This document shows, in pieces, positions 55,387 to 64,000 of a stretch of 64,000 nucleotides of DNA; within the stretch, counting starts at the first letter, position 1, and each line of letters starts with the position of its first letter. The notes beneath the pieces were generated by a model. That model had not been told where the DNA came from, did no database searches, and saw nothing but the letters and a program-made list of their open reading frames with translations. The stretch comes from Psychrobacter arcticus 273-4 (lineage in GTDB: Bacteria > Pseudomonadota > Gammaproteobacteria > Pseudomonadales > Moraxellaceae): NCBI RefSeq assembly GCF_000012305.1, contig NC_007204.1, forward strand, positions 1,240,001 to 1,304,000, read 5' to 3'. A program made the translations under genes and the position numbers.

Positions 55387-56799
55387 TCAGTATTGACAGC
55401 TTTTATCCAAATAATCACCCAACCACCTCAAAAATTCATCACTTGTTGTTGAGACATTTAGGCGCAGATGGGTTGAGGCGCTGACATCGGGATAAAATAA
55501 TTGCCCCGGTGCGACCAGCCAGCCTTCTTTATAGGCATCTAGTGCCAGCTGGCTGGTATCTTGCCCCATATCTACCCAAACAAAAAGACCTGCTTGTGTA
55601 TGTTCAGGGTAGATAAGCCTTATCTTTGGTAATGCTTTTCGCATTCTTTCATGAGCCCTATACAAATGCTGCTGCACTTTTTTAATCTGCCGACGATACT
55701 CACCATGCGTCCATAAATGATGACAAACCCGTTCGCCAAATTCTGGCGTGTTTGAATTGCTTAAGGTTTTAATACGCAATACATCATCAATATAGTTATC
55801 AGGACAGACCAACATGCCGACGCGCCAGCCTGACGCCATTGACTTTGAAAACCCAGTCGCATAAAACACCCGCTCGAACTGATCAAGGCTGGCATAACGC
55901 AGCACTTGACCACCCGGTACAAATGCAGCGTATAAATCGTCCTCAAAAATATAAGCATCGTACTCATGAATAAGATTGAGTACTTGGTGCGCGCGGGCAG
56001 GATGTAGATTATAGGATGTTGGGTTGTGCAGCACGCTATTGGTCAAATAGAGCTTAGGGCGATGCGCAGCGAATAGCTTTTGCATCTGCTCAATATTAGG
56101 CCCTTGATGGTCACGTTCTACAGAGACGACGTTTAATCCTTGTTGTTGCAGGCAGCTTGATAGCCAATACCAGCCCGGCCCATCAACGACCACCGTATCC
56201 CCAGCTTGAGTAAGAAGCCGCGCAACCATGGTCACGGCTTGCGATACCCCAGCTGTAGTAATCACATGGTCAGCATGGGTTTGCATGCCCAGTGTATGCA
56301 GGTGTTGAACCAGCTGCTGACGTAGCGGCAGATAGCCTTGAACATTACCATAATCATAGATAAAGCTATCGGCTTGCTGGGTTACCTGCCGTATGGCCCA
56401 TTCCATCTTATCATTACGTACCCAGTCTCTCGGTAATGTTCCCACCCCTGGCGAGCGATTATGCGGGATATCACTAAAGACTTGTTGCACCAGCCAGCGC
56501 GTATCTATTACTGGGTGCTTAAAAACTTTTCTTTTATCATCATTCGGCTGAACTAATTTTGACTGCGTATTGACATAATACCCTGAGCTGGGCTTAGCTA
56601 TTAGCACACCGGTAGCCACCAATTGCTCATAAGCTTGTACCACCGTAAAGCTTGATATATTTAATAGTTTCGCTAACTTTCGCACCGAGGGCACACGCTG
56701 ATTGGGCAGGTAAATATGCCAGTCAATACGCTGCTGTAACCATTCAGCGACAGCGGCAGTCTTGGTTAAATTTGGATTGAGCGTATAGGTTTCGACCAT
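55387..56799 (-). CDS. MocR-type GntR regulator with aminotransferase domain
   Basis: A 470-residue fusion. Residues 1-75 are a GntR winged helix (RVPSVRKLAKLLNISSFTVVQAYEQL). The rest is a fold-type I aminotransferase domain with VITTAGVSQAVTMVARLL, YIFEDDLYAAF (PLP-contact Asp/Tyr) and the PLP lysine in YATGFSKSMASGWRVG. MocR proteins (such as PdxR and GabR) sense PLP or amino compounds. It is divergent from an EamA-type exporter with a 285-bp spacer, the usual layout when a MocR protein controls its neighbour. Confidence 0.92.
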   Translation of the reverse strand: MVETYTLNPNLTKTAAVAEWLQQRIDWHIYLPNQRVPSVRKLAKLLNISSFTVVQAYEQLVATGVLIAKPSSGYYVNTQSKLVQPNDDKRKVFKHPVIDTRWLVQQVFSDIPHNRSPGVGTLPRDWVRNDKMEWAIRQVTQQADSFIYDYGNVQGYLPLRQQLVQHLHTLGMQTHADHVITTAGVSQAVTMVARLLTQAGDTVVVDGPGWYWLSSCLQQQGLNVVSVERDHQGPNIEQMQKLFAAHRPKLYLTNSVLHNPTSYNLHPARAHQVLNLIHEYDAYIFEDDLYAAFVPGGQVLRYASLDQFERVFYATGFSKSMASGWRVGMLVCPDNYIDDVLRIKTLSNSNTPEFGERVCHHLWTHGEYRRQIKKVQQHLYRAHERMRKALPKIRLIYPEHTQAGLFVWVDMGQDTSQLALDAYKEGWLVAPGQLFYPDVSASTHLRLNVSTTSDEFLRWLGDYLDKSCQY

Positions 56800-57084
56800 A
56801 ATGAATGTACTTATCTCTTCAATGTAATGATTAATTGTAACGTTAAGAGCAACTATACACTTTGTTCACCATTAGTGAAACTGTATCGGGTCTGTTATGG
56901 CTATTTAAACTATAGTTGAGTATATCAACAATAGTTAGAATCATACGGATGGTAGACAGAATGAACTTAACCGCAAGCTTTGACGGCAGTATAACGGCAT
57001 AGGCTGTATTTATACTGGTCAATTCCATCACGTCCGAATACAACAACTTAATGTCAATAAACAATCATTATTTAGGATCATCCT

Positions 57085-58023
57085 ATGACCCCAATCCACA
57101 TTGCCTTAGCCGTATTGGTTACCTTTATATGGGGTGTGAATTTTACCTTTATTGCATGGGCGCTTGAAAGCTTTCCACCGTTAATGCTCACTGCCCTACG
57201 CTTTTTCTTTACCGCTGTGCCCCTTGTTCTTTTTCTCAAGCCGCCTAAATTCAACCGTACGTTATTTATTTATGCGATCGGTACCTTTGTCATGCAGTAT
57301 GCTTTTGTATTCACCGCCATGCATTTGGGTGCATCGGCAGGGTTGACGGCGCTGTTGTTGCAAGTTCAAATTTTCATCACCGTCTTGCTGGCGTATGTCA
57401 TATTAGGTGAAGCGGTGAGTCGTATGCAGATTATCGGTATGTTAGTTGGTGTGCTAGGGCTTGGTGTGATTGCGCTAAATCTCGGCGGTGATATGCCCTT
57501 GGTTGGCTTTATCTGCATATTGATTGCAGCCATAGGTTGGAGCTTTGGCAATATTGCTTCAAAACAAGCCTCAACGCAGCAAAGTACTAGTAATATTTCT
57601 ACTGCCTCGCCTGTTGATAGCAACAATAGAACATCGGCACTATCTGCGTTATCACTAGTGGTATGGGGCGGTCTGATCGCTTGTGTGATTTTGACGTTAT
57701 CTTCTCTACTATTCGAGACCGAAGCATGGCATCTCACGACATTTACGCATGCATCCTTTAAGTCTTGGCTATCGCTTGGGTTTATTGTCTATGTCTCAAC
57801 CCTGATTGGCTTTGGACTGTGGGCGCATTTGCTTAGTCAAAATATCGCCTCTAAGGTTGTGCCATTTGCCTTACTGGTACCCGTATTCGGTATGGCGACT
57901 TCAGTGCTGCTCATAGGAGAGGTGGTCACATGGTGGAAGGTGCTAGCAATGGTGCTCATCTTATCTGGACTGATATTGGCTAATGTGAAGATAGGACTAG
58001 GCAGGAGGTCTGCTCACGCGTAG
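57085..58023 (+). CDS. eamA: EamA-type amino acid/metabolite exporter
   Basis: A 312-residue, ten-helix DMT permease closely resembling E. coli EamA, the O-acetylserine/cysteine exporter. Shared segments include WGVNFTFIAWALESFPPLMLTALRF, the Ala/Gly-rich GASAGLTALLLQVQIFITVLLAY, IGWSFGNIASK and IGFGLWAHLL. A polar insert of about 25 Ser/Thr residues lies near residue 165 between the halves. A MocR regulator is transcribed divergently. Cysteine-related export would fit the sulfur genes elsewhere in the window, but this is inference. Confidence 0.85.
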   Translation: MTPIHIALAVLVTFIWGVNFTFIAWALESFPPLMLTALRFFFTAVPLVLFLKPPKFNRTLFIYAIGTFVMQYAFVFTAMHLGASAGLTALLLQVQIFITVLLAYVILGEAVSRMQIIGMLVGVLGLGVIALNLGGDMPLVGFICILIAAIGWSFGNIASKQASTQQSTSNISTASPVDSNNRTSALSALSLVVWGGLIACVILTLSSLLFETEAWHLTTFTHASFKSWLSLGFIVYVSTLIGFGLWAHLLSQNIASKVVPFALLVPVFGMATSVLLIGEVVTWWKVLAMVLILSGLILANVKIGLGRRSAHA

Positions 58024-58091
58024 TAGTAAATAACTTATGCAACCTATTAATATCTACTAACCACGTTTGGAAAGATTTTTTGTAATTCGCT

Positions 58092-58130
58092 TCCTAATAT
58101 TGATGAGATTATGGTGAATTTCTTTCGTTA
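58092..58130 (+). pseudogene. Remnant of an mtfA 3' end
   Basis: The frame LPNIDEIMVNFFR then TAA matches the tail of the intact mtfA gene 2.5 kb downstream (YPDIYEIMVKFFRQTPL). A similar terminator follows both copies. Nothing else of the second mtfA is left here. It marks the left border of a decayed region. Confidence 0.6.
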
Positions 58131-58164
58131 AACGCTGCTGTGATTAGAATTAGTAAGAATAGAC

Positions 58165-58206
58165 AAAAAGAGCAGTGCATCACATATGAGGCATTGCTCT
58201 TTTTTT
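58165..58206 (+). terminator. Terminator after eamA and the mtfA remnant
   Basis: AAAGAGCAGTGC pairs imperfectly with GCATTGCTCTTT and a T run follows. Sequence resembles the mtfA terminator at 60712-60752 (shared CAGTRCATCACA). Confidence 0.8.
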
Positions 58207-58480
58207 ATTTTAAACGCTTTATATCCCACTATGATAAAGATTAAAACAGGCTGCTTATTGATACAGCTATACACTCACAGTCAAAAACTCTGCACGCACA
58301 GTCAATCTATTTTGCCAAAACCTCGCTATAGTGAAAAATCTTGATCATTAGGATAGATGATAAGCCAGATAAAGCGCGTGCTGAAGGGTAAGGATAAATG
58401 GTCATATAGACCGGAATATTCTTATTTAGCTTATACAAACGCGCTTCTTCTGACCCAAATTTCTCGACAAGGAGTCTTTC

Positions 58481-59017
58481 ATGAGCAACGCTCACCCCTC
58501 TATAGATCCTATTACCTTGTCTGTCGTACCTAGCGCCCTAGAAACGGCGCAGCGTGAGAGGACAACCACCTTAGAAAAAACCGCCCGTTCGAGTGTCTTT
58601 AACTTAGCCCATGACTATAGTAATGCGCTGTTTGATCATTTGCCTGAGATGATTTTGCAAGGGCAAGATATTCCCATTCATTAGAGGTTAAAATCTTAGA
58701 GCAGCTGCTTAACCTTATTGTATTGACATTGAGCGCTCCGAAAGAGGTAATTATGAGTAGCAGCTCGTCCATACAATCGGTGCACCTAAAGTGCATCGAG
58801 CATTACGTCTATTTGCACCTAGAAAACCCTACTTTAACCCCAGCAATGGTCGCTGCGTTTAAAGCAGGCCAATCATATCTTAAAAACCAAAAGCTACGTA
58901 ACCATCGATGAAGTGGCGCATAGAGTCGGTTATGGCGACCAAGGTTACTTCTCACGCATTTATAAGCAGCATTTCGGCTATACGCCGCGAAACACCCCAA
59001 ACACAGGTATAGGATAG
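58481..59017 (+). pseudogene. Decayed AraC-family regulator
   Basis: Pieces of an AraC protein lie in different frames. A 67-codon piece (58481-58684, ending LAHDYSNALFDHLPEMILQGQ) resembles the linker before the DNA-binding domain. A second (58753-58911) reads VHLKCIEHYVYLHLENPTLTPAMVAA, like the first helix-turn-helix. A third, in another frame, reads IDEVAHRVGYGDQGYFSRIYKQHFGYTPR, the classic second AraC helix-turn-helix, ending at the TAG at 59015. Stops and frameshifts between pieces, and loss of the sensor domain, make it non-functional. Confidence 0.75.
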
Positions 59018-59097
59018 TCATTGTCATGTACCCTGTCATACAGTCGCTGTATGATTTACGAATTGAGCATAATTGCGTATATTAAGGAAAAACTAAG

Positions 59098-59813
59098 ATG
59101 ACTGATGCTACGAATGATAAAACAGCAAAAGTAGAGATTTATGAAAGCGCTGATGGACAGGCGCAGATAGAGATACGCTTAGAACATGACACTCTATGGC
59201 TCTCGCAGGCCCAATTGGCTACGCTGTTTGAAAAAGACTCTGATACAATAGGATTGCATCTAAAAAATATTTATAAGGAAGGTGAGTTAGACCCAGAAGC
59301 AACTACCGAGCAATCCTCGGTAGTTCGTCAAGAGGGAAGTCGGCAGGTTCGACGCAACATTCGCTTTTACAATCTAGATGCTATTATTTCTGTGGGTTAT
59401 CGGGTTAATTCCAAAAAAGGTACTCAGTTCCGTATATGGGCAACCCAACGCCTACGTGAATACTTGGTTCAAGGCTATACGCTCAATCAAGAGCGCTTTG
59501 ATAAAAATTCAAGCGAGCTATAACAAGCTTTAAATTTAATTAGAAAAACCGCCCAAAGTCCCGAGCTGAAAACCGATGAAGGCTGTACTTTATGGTCAAA
59601 AACCATCCTTTTACCGATGGTAATAAACGCAGCGGCGCTTTTTTGTTTGTAGATTTTTTGCATCGTAATAATCGACTGCTTAATGATAAAGGTGACATGG
59701 TTATTAATAACACGGGGCTTGCCGCATTAACCTTGTTGGTTGCCGAGTCTGACCCCAACCAAAAAGAAACCTTGATTAAATTAATTATGAATATGCTGTC
59801 TTTAGAATCTTGA
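59098..59813 (+). pseudogene. Broken RhuM-Fic family gene
   Basis: The first 141 codons encode the RhuM domain (IRLEHDTLWLSQAQLATLFEKD, IRFYNLDAIISVGYRVNSKKGTQFRIWATQ). A TAA at 59521 interrupts SSEL-QALNLIRKTAQSPELKTDEG. After a deletion of perhaps 90 codons and a frame change, the Fic/Doc active-site region follows: YFMVKNHPFTDGNKRSGAFLF (His-Pro-Phe...Gly-Asn-Lys-Arg) to the TGA at 59811. RhuM-Fic fusions are normally single proteins of about 330 residues. They are accessory genes often found in defence or toxin-like islands; the function is unsettled. The intact N-terminal piece might still be made. Confidence 0.85.
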
Positions 59814-59910
59814 TAAACAGGCTTATTATCAGCACCACTTAACCCCATAAAACGCATAACGCTAATAATAAAAAGCACAGTCTGACGACAAAAACTAAAG
59901 GAACTTCAAT

Positions 59911-60666
59911 ATGTTTAGCATGACAAAAGACTGGCGCGAGCAGCGCATATTGGACAGCAGCGAGTTTACCCATGCTGACTGGCTGCAAGCGGCTCAGCGT
60001 ATTGTGATACTTGGTAGGTTGAACGAAGATGAGCTAACACGCTTGTTTGAGCTGGCGACGTTGTTTTTGGCGGATAAGTCGATTACTGGCGCGCAGGGTT
60101 TCGAGATTACCGATGCGGTCAAGCAATCTATCGCCTTACAAGCTTGCCTGCCTATTTTAAACCTAAGCCTTGAGTGGTACGCTGGCTGGTCGGCCATTAT
60201 TATTTATCCGGGTTCTTACAAAAGCGAAACCACCACCGTTGATGAGTTGGGTATCGTTCATGAGGGCAGTCAGCATCGCAGCGGCGAAGCGTGGCTGCGC
60301 GGCCCCGTTATTCTGTCGTGGAAGGATGCCAAACACTCAGGTGAGCGCGATGGTCACAATGTCGTCATTCATGAGTTTGTACATAAGCTTGATATGCTAA
60401 ATGGTCGCGCCAATGGTTTTCCGCCGCTACAACCGGATATGGATCCTGTGCGCTGGACTGAGATTATGACGCGAGATTTTGAGGATTTTCAAAGCCATCA
60501 TAAATCAGGTTTTGACCGTTATGGCGCGACCAATCCTGCGGAATTTTTTGCGGTACTGAGTGAAGTGTTTTTTGAGACGCCGCAAAAGCTGATTGATGCT
60601 TATCCTGATATTTACGAGATAATGGTGAAATTTTTTCGGCAAACGCCACTTGAGCCAAGACCGTAA
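59911..60666 (+). CDS. mtfA: MtfA zinc peptidase (M90)
   Basis: A 251-residue protein of the MtfA/DUF980 family. The zinc site HEFVH is at 154-158 with a downstream Glu in NPAEFFAVLSEVFFE. The GPVILSWKDAKHSGERDGHNVV segment is a family hallmark. In E. coli MtfA binds the repressor Mlc and has aminopeptidase activity, affecting glucose PTS expression. Psychrobacter-type bacteria generally lack that PTS regulation, so another role is likely here. It lies directly after the broken RhuM-Fic gene. Confidence 0.92.
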   Translation: MFSMTKDWREQRILDSSEFTHADWLQAAQRIVILGRLNEDELTRLFELATLFLADKSITGAQGFEITDAVKQSIALQACLPILNLSLEWYAGWSAIIIYPGSYKSETTTVDELGIVHEGSQHRSGEAWLRGPVILSWKDAKHSGERDGHNVVIHEFVHKLDMLNGRANGFPPLQPDMDPVRWTEIMTRDFEDFQSHHKSGFDRYGATNPAEFFAVLSEVFFETPQKLIDAYPDIYEIMVKFFRQTPLEPRP

Positions 60667-60711
60667 GATTTATGTATATCAAAAAGTAAATATATAATAG
60701 TTGAAGTAAAC

Positions 60712-60752
60712 GAAAAGGGCAGTACATCACAAACAATATATTGTCCTTTTTA
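60712..60752 (+). terminator. Terminator after mtfA
   Basis: AAAAGGGCA pairs with TGTCCTTTT (one G-T pair) over a loop of about 21 bases, ending in T/A-rich sequence. Confidence 0.65.
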
Positions 60753-60791
60753 TATAGAATATTCCTAATAAATCATATGCTTACAATATAT

Positions 60792-61466
60792 TTATACTGT
60801 CCATCTATCATTAATAATGGCCACCAAATAGCGCTTACCTTGATAGTTATCAAATACCAAGCGCATTATACGCCAGTCCATACCATCATATTCCTCAGAC
60901 CCTTTATCATGAAATTCAACAACATCTGAGTTCGGATAGATATCTCTTAAGTTATTAATCATACCAGCAGTTTGATGGAACTCATTGATTCTAATAGCGC
61001 TATTATTATATTTTTTAGCATCAATCCAAGTTCTTAGATATTCTGGTAGTGGTACTACCAATGCCTCGCCAGTACCGTCTTTTTCGCCCCAAGTGAAACG
61101 AATTTTTGATTGTTGTAGATACTGAGCATACTGCTCGCGGCTAAAGACTTTATCCGTATCAGTCCTTACGTAAGCATACATCGAAAAACGTACGCCACGA
61201 GTTGGGTGAATATCATCTATGATTCTAGAAAAATCATTATTGGCAAGCGCGCGCTGAATACGCAGTGCTTGCTGTTTGAGCGTTTGCTGGCTCATATCTG
61301 AGACTATAGGTACAGATGGGTTGCCAGTTGATTGATTTGGAGTGCTGGCGTTGGATTCAGCAGAAGATTGGCACCCTGTGATTGCTAGCACTAAACCAAA
61401 ACCCGCCGCGGTTGATAGCTTATAAAGATAAGACTGAAAAATATTAGAACGAGTAGATGGCATCAT
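60792..61466 (-). CDS. Conserved hypothetical lipoprotein
   Basis: A 224-residue protein with a signal peptide ending in the lipobox AITGC (Cys near 32). A Ser/Asn/Pro-rich linker follows, then a mixed alpha/beta domain of about 160 residues with HPTRGVRFSMYAYV, RFTWGEKDGTGEA and DGMDWRIMRLVFDNY. I recognise no enzyme motif. AAGGA lies eight bases before the ATG at 61466. Likely an outer- or inner-membrane-anchored periplasmic protein; the function is unknown. Confidence 0.8.
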   Translation of the reverse strand: MMPSTRSNIFQSYLYKLSTAAGFGLVLAITGCQSSAESNASTPNQSTGNPSVPIVSDMSQQTLKQQALRIQRALANNDFSRIIDDIHPTRGVRFSMYAYVRTDTDKVFSREQYAQYLQQSKIRFTWGEKDGTGEALVVPLPEYLRTWIDAKKYNNSAIRINEFHQTAGMINNLRDIYPNSDVVEFHDKGSEEYDGMDWRIMRLVFDNYQGKRYLVAIINDRWTV

Positions 61467-61698
61467 AACAATATCCTTATCGTAGCTTATTTAAGTCAAT
61501 CCAAAACACATACTAGATTCAATGTATATTTACCAATCAATAGTACTAATAACGCATCAAAGTTTATAATGGTGCTGTGTAAACAGTGTTTTTTAATAAA
61601 CTCGATAGACACAATTAAGCAGTAAAGTAGTAAAGTAGTAGTTTGTATGTGATTTAATGAATATAACACTTAAAACGTCATATTTCATGGAGGGTGCC

Positions 61699-62172
61699 AT
61701 GCAAAAAATGATATTTTCTATAATGATACTCACAATAGGGTTTTCTGCTATCACGGCTACTGCTAATCTAACGCAGCCATTACAGACAGCTTTTGCCATG
61801 AAAATTGATACTGTCGCTAAGATGTACCAGCAGGATGTGAGTAATGAAGGAATGGATAACCCAGTGGTATTACAACAATATGCCAATCCGGATCTAAAGG
61901 CTGCCATGCAGCGTGAGCAAGATTACTTTGCTAAAGCGCAAACATCCTGTCATGTGGGTTATGATGTATTGTGGAATTCTCAAGATCCTGATTATGCACA
62001 AGACAAGCAATTTTCGGTGACGACCAGAGGTTTGGTTCAAGTCAGCTTAGCGCATGGCCATAATGTTTATTATGAATTGTCCTGTGATAATTCTGCGTGC
62101 CAAGTGGCAGATGTAATCTTAGACGAGGATGGAACATCTTTACGAGCGCATTTGCTTAAAAACTGTCCTTAA
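61699..62172 (+). CDS. Small exported protein of unknown function
   Basis: A 157-residue protein. The ATG at 61699 has a GGAGG ribosome site and starts a Sec signal peptide (MQKMIFSIMILTIGFSAITATA). The mature part has four Cys (TSCHVG, LSCDNSACQ, KNCP) that could form two disulfides. No known domain is recognised. It is divergent from the neighbouring lipoprotein gene and is probably periplasmic or secreted. Confidence 0.72.
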   Translation: MQKMIFSIMILTIGFSAITATANLTQPLQTAFAMKIDTVAKMYQQDVSNEGMDNPVVLQQYANPDLKAAMQREQDYFAKAQTSCHVGYDVLWNSQDPDYAQDKQFSVTTRGLVQVSLAHGHNVYYELSCDNSACQVADVILDEDGTSLRAHLLKNCP

Positions 62173-62356
62173 TGGGAAATTAATATATCGACATCAAATA
62201 ACTGCTAATAGAAATCAATGGGATGATTAGCAAATAGCATTATACAAAATATGATGTGCCCAAATTCTAAAGCCGTTGGTTTGTTTTCGCATAATGTATA
62301 TTATGTTAAATAGGCTGTTTTAGAGTTGCTGATATATAGTGTCTATGAGAAATTTT

Positions 62357-63616
62357 TTAATTATTCGTCATAGTATATATCAAGATAATTAAAACAGTCA
62401 TGTGAATAATTTGGGTTGGAACAAAAGCAAGTGCGTATTGAAAACCACCAGTAATTGCCGCATTAATTGATTTAGAAATTGCATGTGTAGCTAAACCTAA
62501 TAATAAGGCGAGCAATAAAATATGGTTAGTTGGGTTCCCTTGCATTACTACGGCAGCCATTGCTGCATGTATCTCAAAGATAGAAGTAAGTACGGTTCCT
62601 GCAATAAGACCAGCGTCACCCAGCCATAAACTTAAACCATAAACAATTACTTGAATAATAGTAAGTGTAACTACAATGATACCTGCCTCTTTTAAACTAA
62701 ACATGGGTGTATCAGTTAACTTAACTTTCTCTCCGGATCGAGTTTTTCTCATCAACCATATTCCAGGAATAATTAAAATTATTATTGCAATAATAGATGG
62801 GAATAATAAAATTTTAAGCCAAGTAAAACTTACACCTGCAACAATAATAAGAAGTTGTACCAATGTTGCGACACAGGATATAAGGGCAGCTCCAGCATTT
62901 TCTTTTGCATCTGCACGACCATGACGAACTTCTATTCCAAGGCTTGCAATCGTGGCTGTACTGGATACAAATCCTGATGCTAAAGCAGATAAAAACATGG
63001 CGTGGCGTGATGATAGAAGCCTCTTTGCCATATGTGCTAGTGCTTGAATTGCTAAAACCAATGTCAATAATTTTAAAATAATATAAGGATTTAGTACTGA
63101 ACCCCAAAGAGCCCTATTGGGGGTTAAAGGAAGTGCAATTAAAAGTAAAGCAAGTAAAAAGATACCATCTTTGAATTCAAGCTCAGTAATCCATTTAGTC
63201 GCTACTCCATGCATTGAATGCTTTGTCATTAGAAGGAAGGTAAGGACTACTGTAAGTGCAGCTGCATAAGAAATATGCCATAAACATAGTCCACCTATAA
63301 AATAGGTGAGTATAAAAGCAAGTTCAGTTGTTACACCTGGATCTTCAATTTGTTTATTAATAGAGATGATACTTATACTACCTACTATCAATGCCCCTAT
63401 GAGTCCTATAAAAAAACCGAAAGAAAAACAAATTGCCCCTAATAGAGAGCAAATTGCAAAAGATCTAATACCTGCAAAGCTGTGTTGATTTCCACGTTGT
63501 TTGCTACGCTCTCTTTCTAGACCAATGAGTAGTCCACAACCTAGTGCTGCAGTAGTTGCAGTAATTAAATTTTGGACAGGTTCAATCGTAAATGTATTAA
63601 CAATTATGAAATTCAT
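62357..63616 (-). CDS. MgtC/SapB and DUF4010 membrane protein
   Basis: About 419 residues with roughly eleven helices. The N-terminal MgtC/SapB domain carries the family motif CGLLIGLERERSKQR (Arg/Glu cluster) and FAGIRSFAICSLLGA. The C-terminal part is a DUF4010 domain (SSRHAMFLSALASGFVSSTATIASLG). Such proteins are uncharacterised membrane proteins related to the MgtC virulence factor by the first domain only. The start at 63616 has GGAG six bases upstream. A/T-rich codon usage is a little more extreme than in neighbours, which could mean recent acquisition. Confidence 0.85.
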   Translation of the reverse strand: MNFIIVNTFTIEPVQNLITATTAALGCGLLIGLERERSKQRGNQHSFAGIRSFAICSLLGAICFSFGFFIGLIGALIVGSISIISINKQIEDPGVTTELAFILTYFIGGLCLWHISYAAALTVVLTFLLMTKHSMHGVATKWITELEFKDGIFLLALLLIALPLTPNRALWGSVLNPYIILKLLTLVLAIQALAHMAKRLLSSRHAMFLSALASGFVSSTATIASLGIEVRHGRADAKENAGAALISCVATLVQLLIIVAGVSFTWLKILLFPSIIAIIILIIPGIWLMRKTRSGEKVKLTDTPMFSLKEAGIIVVTLTIIQVIVYGLSLWLGDAGLIAGTVLTSIFEIHAAMAAVVMQGNPTNHILLLALLLGLATHAISKSINAAITGGFQYALAFVPTQIIHMTVLIILIYTMTNN

Positions 63617-63960
63617 CCCACTCTCCATGACCCCTGCTGTCAAATCCGTATAACTAAACTTGGGAGGTTTTGATTACGCAGCATGACGATAAAAATCAAA
63701 CTACACCTGTCTTGGTGATCTATAGCTAAAATCTAATACATGTATGTAGTTGTTCATTTTCATGAACTAAAAATAATTATTTATTCATAAAAATAAAGTA
63801 TTTATCTTATATAACAATAGCTTGTATATAGTAAAATTAATGAACCTTATTTTACATAAACATAAACCCAATAAACTGTTTTAGAGTTAATGATAGCACG
63901 GGTTTTAGATAATTAGGTTTCTAGTGCATTGGATACAGTCCGACATATCCTACTAATATG
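63617..63960. other. A/T-rich region upstream of the MgtC/DUF4010 gene
   Basis: No gene was found. A weak inverted repeat (GTTTTGATT with AATCAAAC, 63668-63703) might be part of a leader or operator for the minus-strand gene. The rest is very A/T-rich. Confidence 0.35.
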
Positions 63961-64000
63961 CGATGAAGCTTCAAACTATGTGCAGTTTGAAGCTTCATCG
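63961..64000. repeat. Perfect 17-bp inverted repeat at the window edge
   Basis: CGATGAAGCTTCAAACT, a six-base loop, and its exact complement fill the last 40 bases. It may be a terminator for a gene beyond the edge; the T tract cannot be seen. Confidence 0.75.

Noticed and set aside
63961-64000. Chromosome dimer resolution (dif) site
   Set aside because: A dif site is 28 bp with a 6-bp centre between unequal arms; this is a 17+6+17 perfect hairpin without the XerC/D consensus.
1-64000. tRNA, rRNA or prophage genes
   Set aside because: No T-loop motifs with cloverleaf pairing, ribosomal RNA stretches, integrases or phage structural genes were noticed; a tRNA search program would be decisive.

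Overview
The window looks like a chromosomal segment of a gammaproteobacterium of the Moraxellaceae, most likely Psychrobacter. This is judged from protein character (LysS, RF1, HrpA, the ~1,620-residue NAD-glutamate dehydrogenase, a DUF934-linked assimilatory sulfite reductase), moderate GC and A/T-rich spacers; no database was searched. I saw no rRNA, tRNA, CRISPR array, prophage or complete insertion sequence.

Layout. 1-5.7 kb: the end of a DASS anion transporter, then hrpA. 5.8-6.6 kb: a decayed aspartase gene. 6.7-15.8 kb: an EamA-type transporter, a FabH-like ketoacyl synthase, prfA, lysS, dnaX and a LysR regulator. 15.9-21.6 kb: argD, yacG, a TrmB-like methyltransferase, an ABC1/UbiB kinase-like gene and purD. 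22-32.7 kb: the giant gdhB, then sbcC and sbcD on the other strand. 32.8-45.2 kb: a sulfate assimilation region. It has cysG, cysH, a DUF934 gene and cysI on the minus strand, then sat, two tandem sulfate-binding lipoproteins and cysT-cysW-cysA on the plus strand. Together these import sulfate, activate it, reduce it to sulfide and make the siroheme needed by CysI. CysC and CysJ partners are not in the window. 45.3-47.3 kb: an iron storage cluster (ArsR regulator, bfd behind a good Fur-box candidate, and two bacterioferritins with complementary active-site losses). 47.4-58 kb: an EmrB/QacA-type exporter, yghU, a DUF1176 protein, a DEAD-box helicase with a long leader and RG-rich tail, a DUF819 membrane protein, and a divergent MocR regulator/eamA pair. 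58-60.8 kb: a gene graveyard (AraC and RhuM-Fic remnants) next to mtfA. 60.8-64 kb: a lipoprotein, a small secreted protein and an MgtC/DUF4010 membrane protein.

The most unusual feature is a family of non-coding elements. Five full copies are each exactly 138 bp, begin TATAGT and end ACTATA (consistent with a TA target duplication), and carry a central 16-bp-arm inverted repeat. In four copies the central hairpin segment points one way relative to the ends; in the copy at 1107-1244 it is inverted. A short derivative ends just after cysA, and the cysA stop codon lies inside its terminal hexamer. A different 75-bp element at 20210-20284 has the same terminal hexamer. I do not recognise these as a named family.
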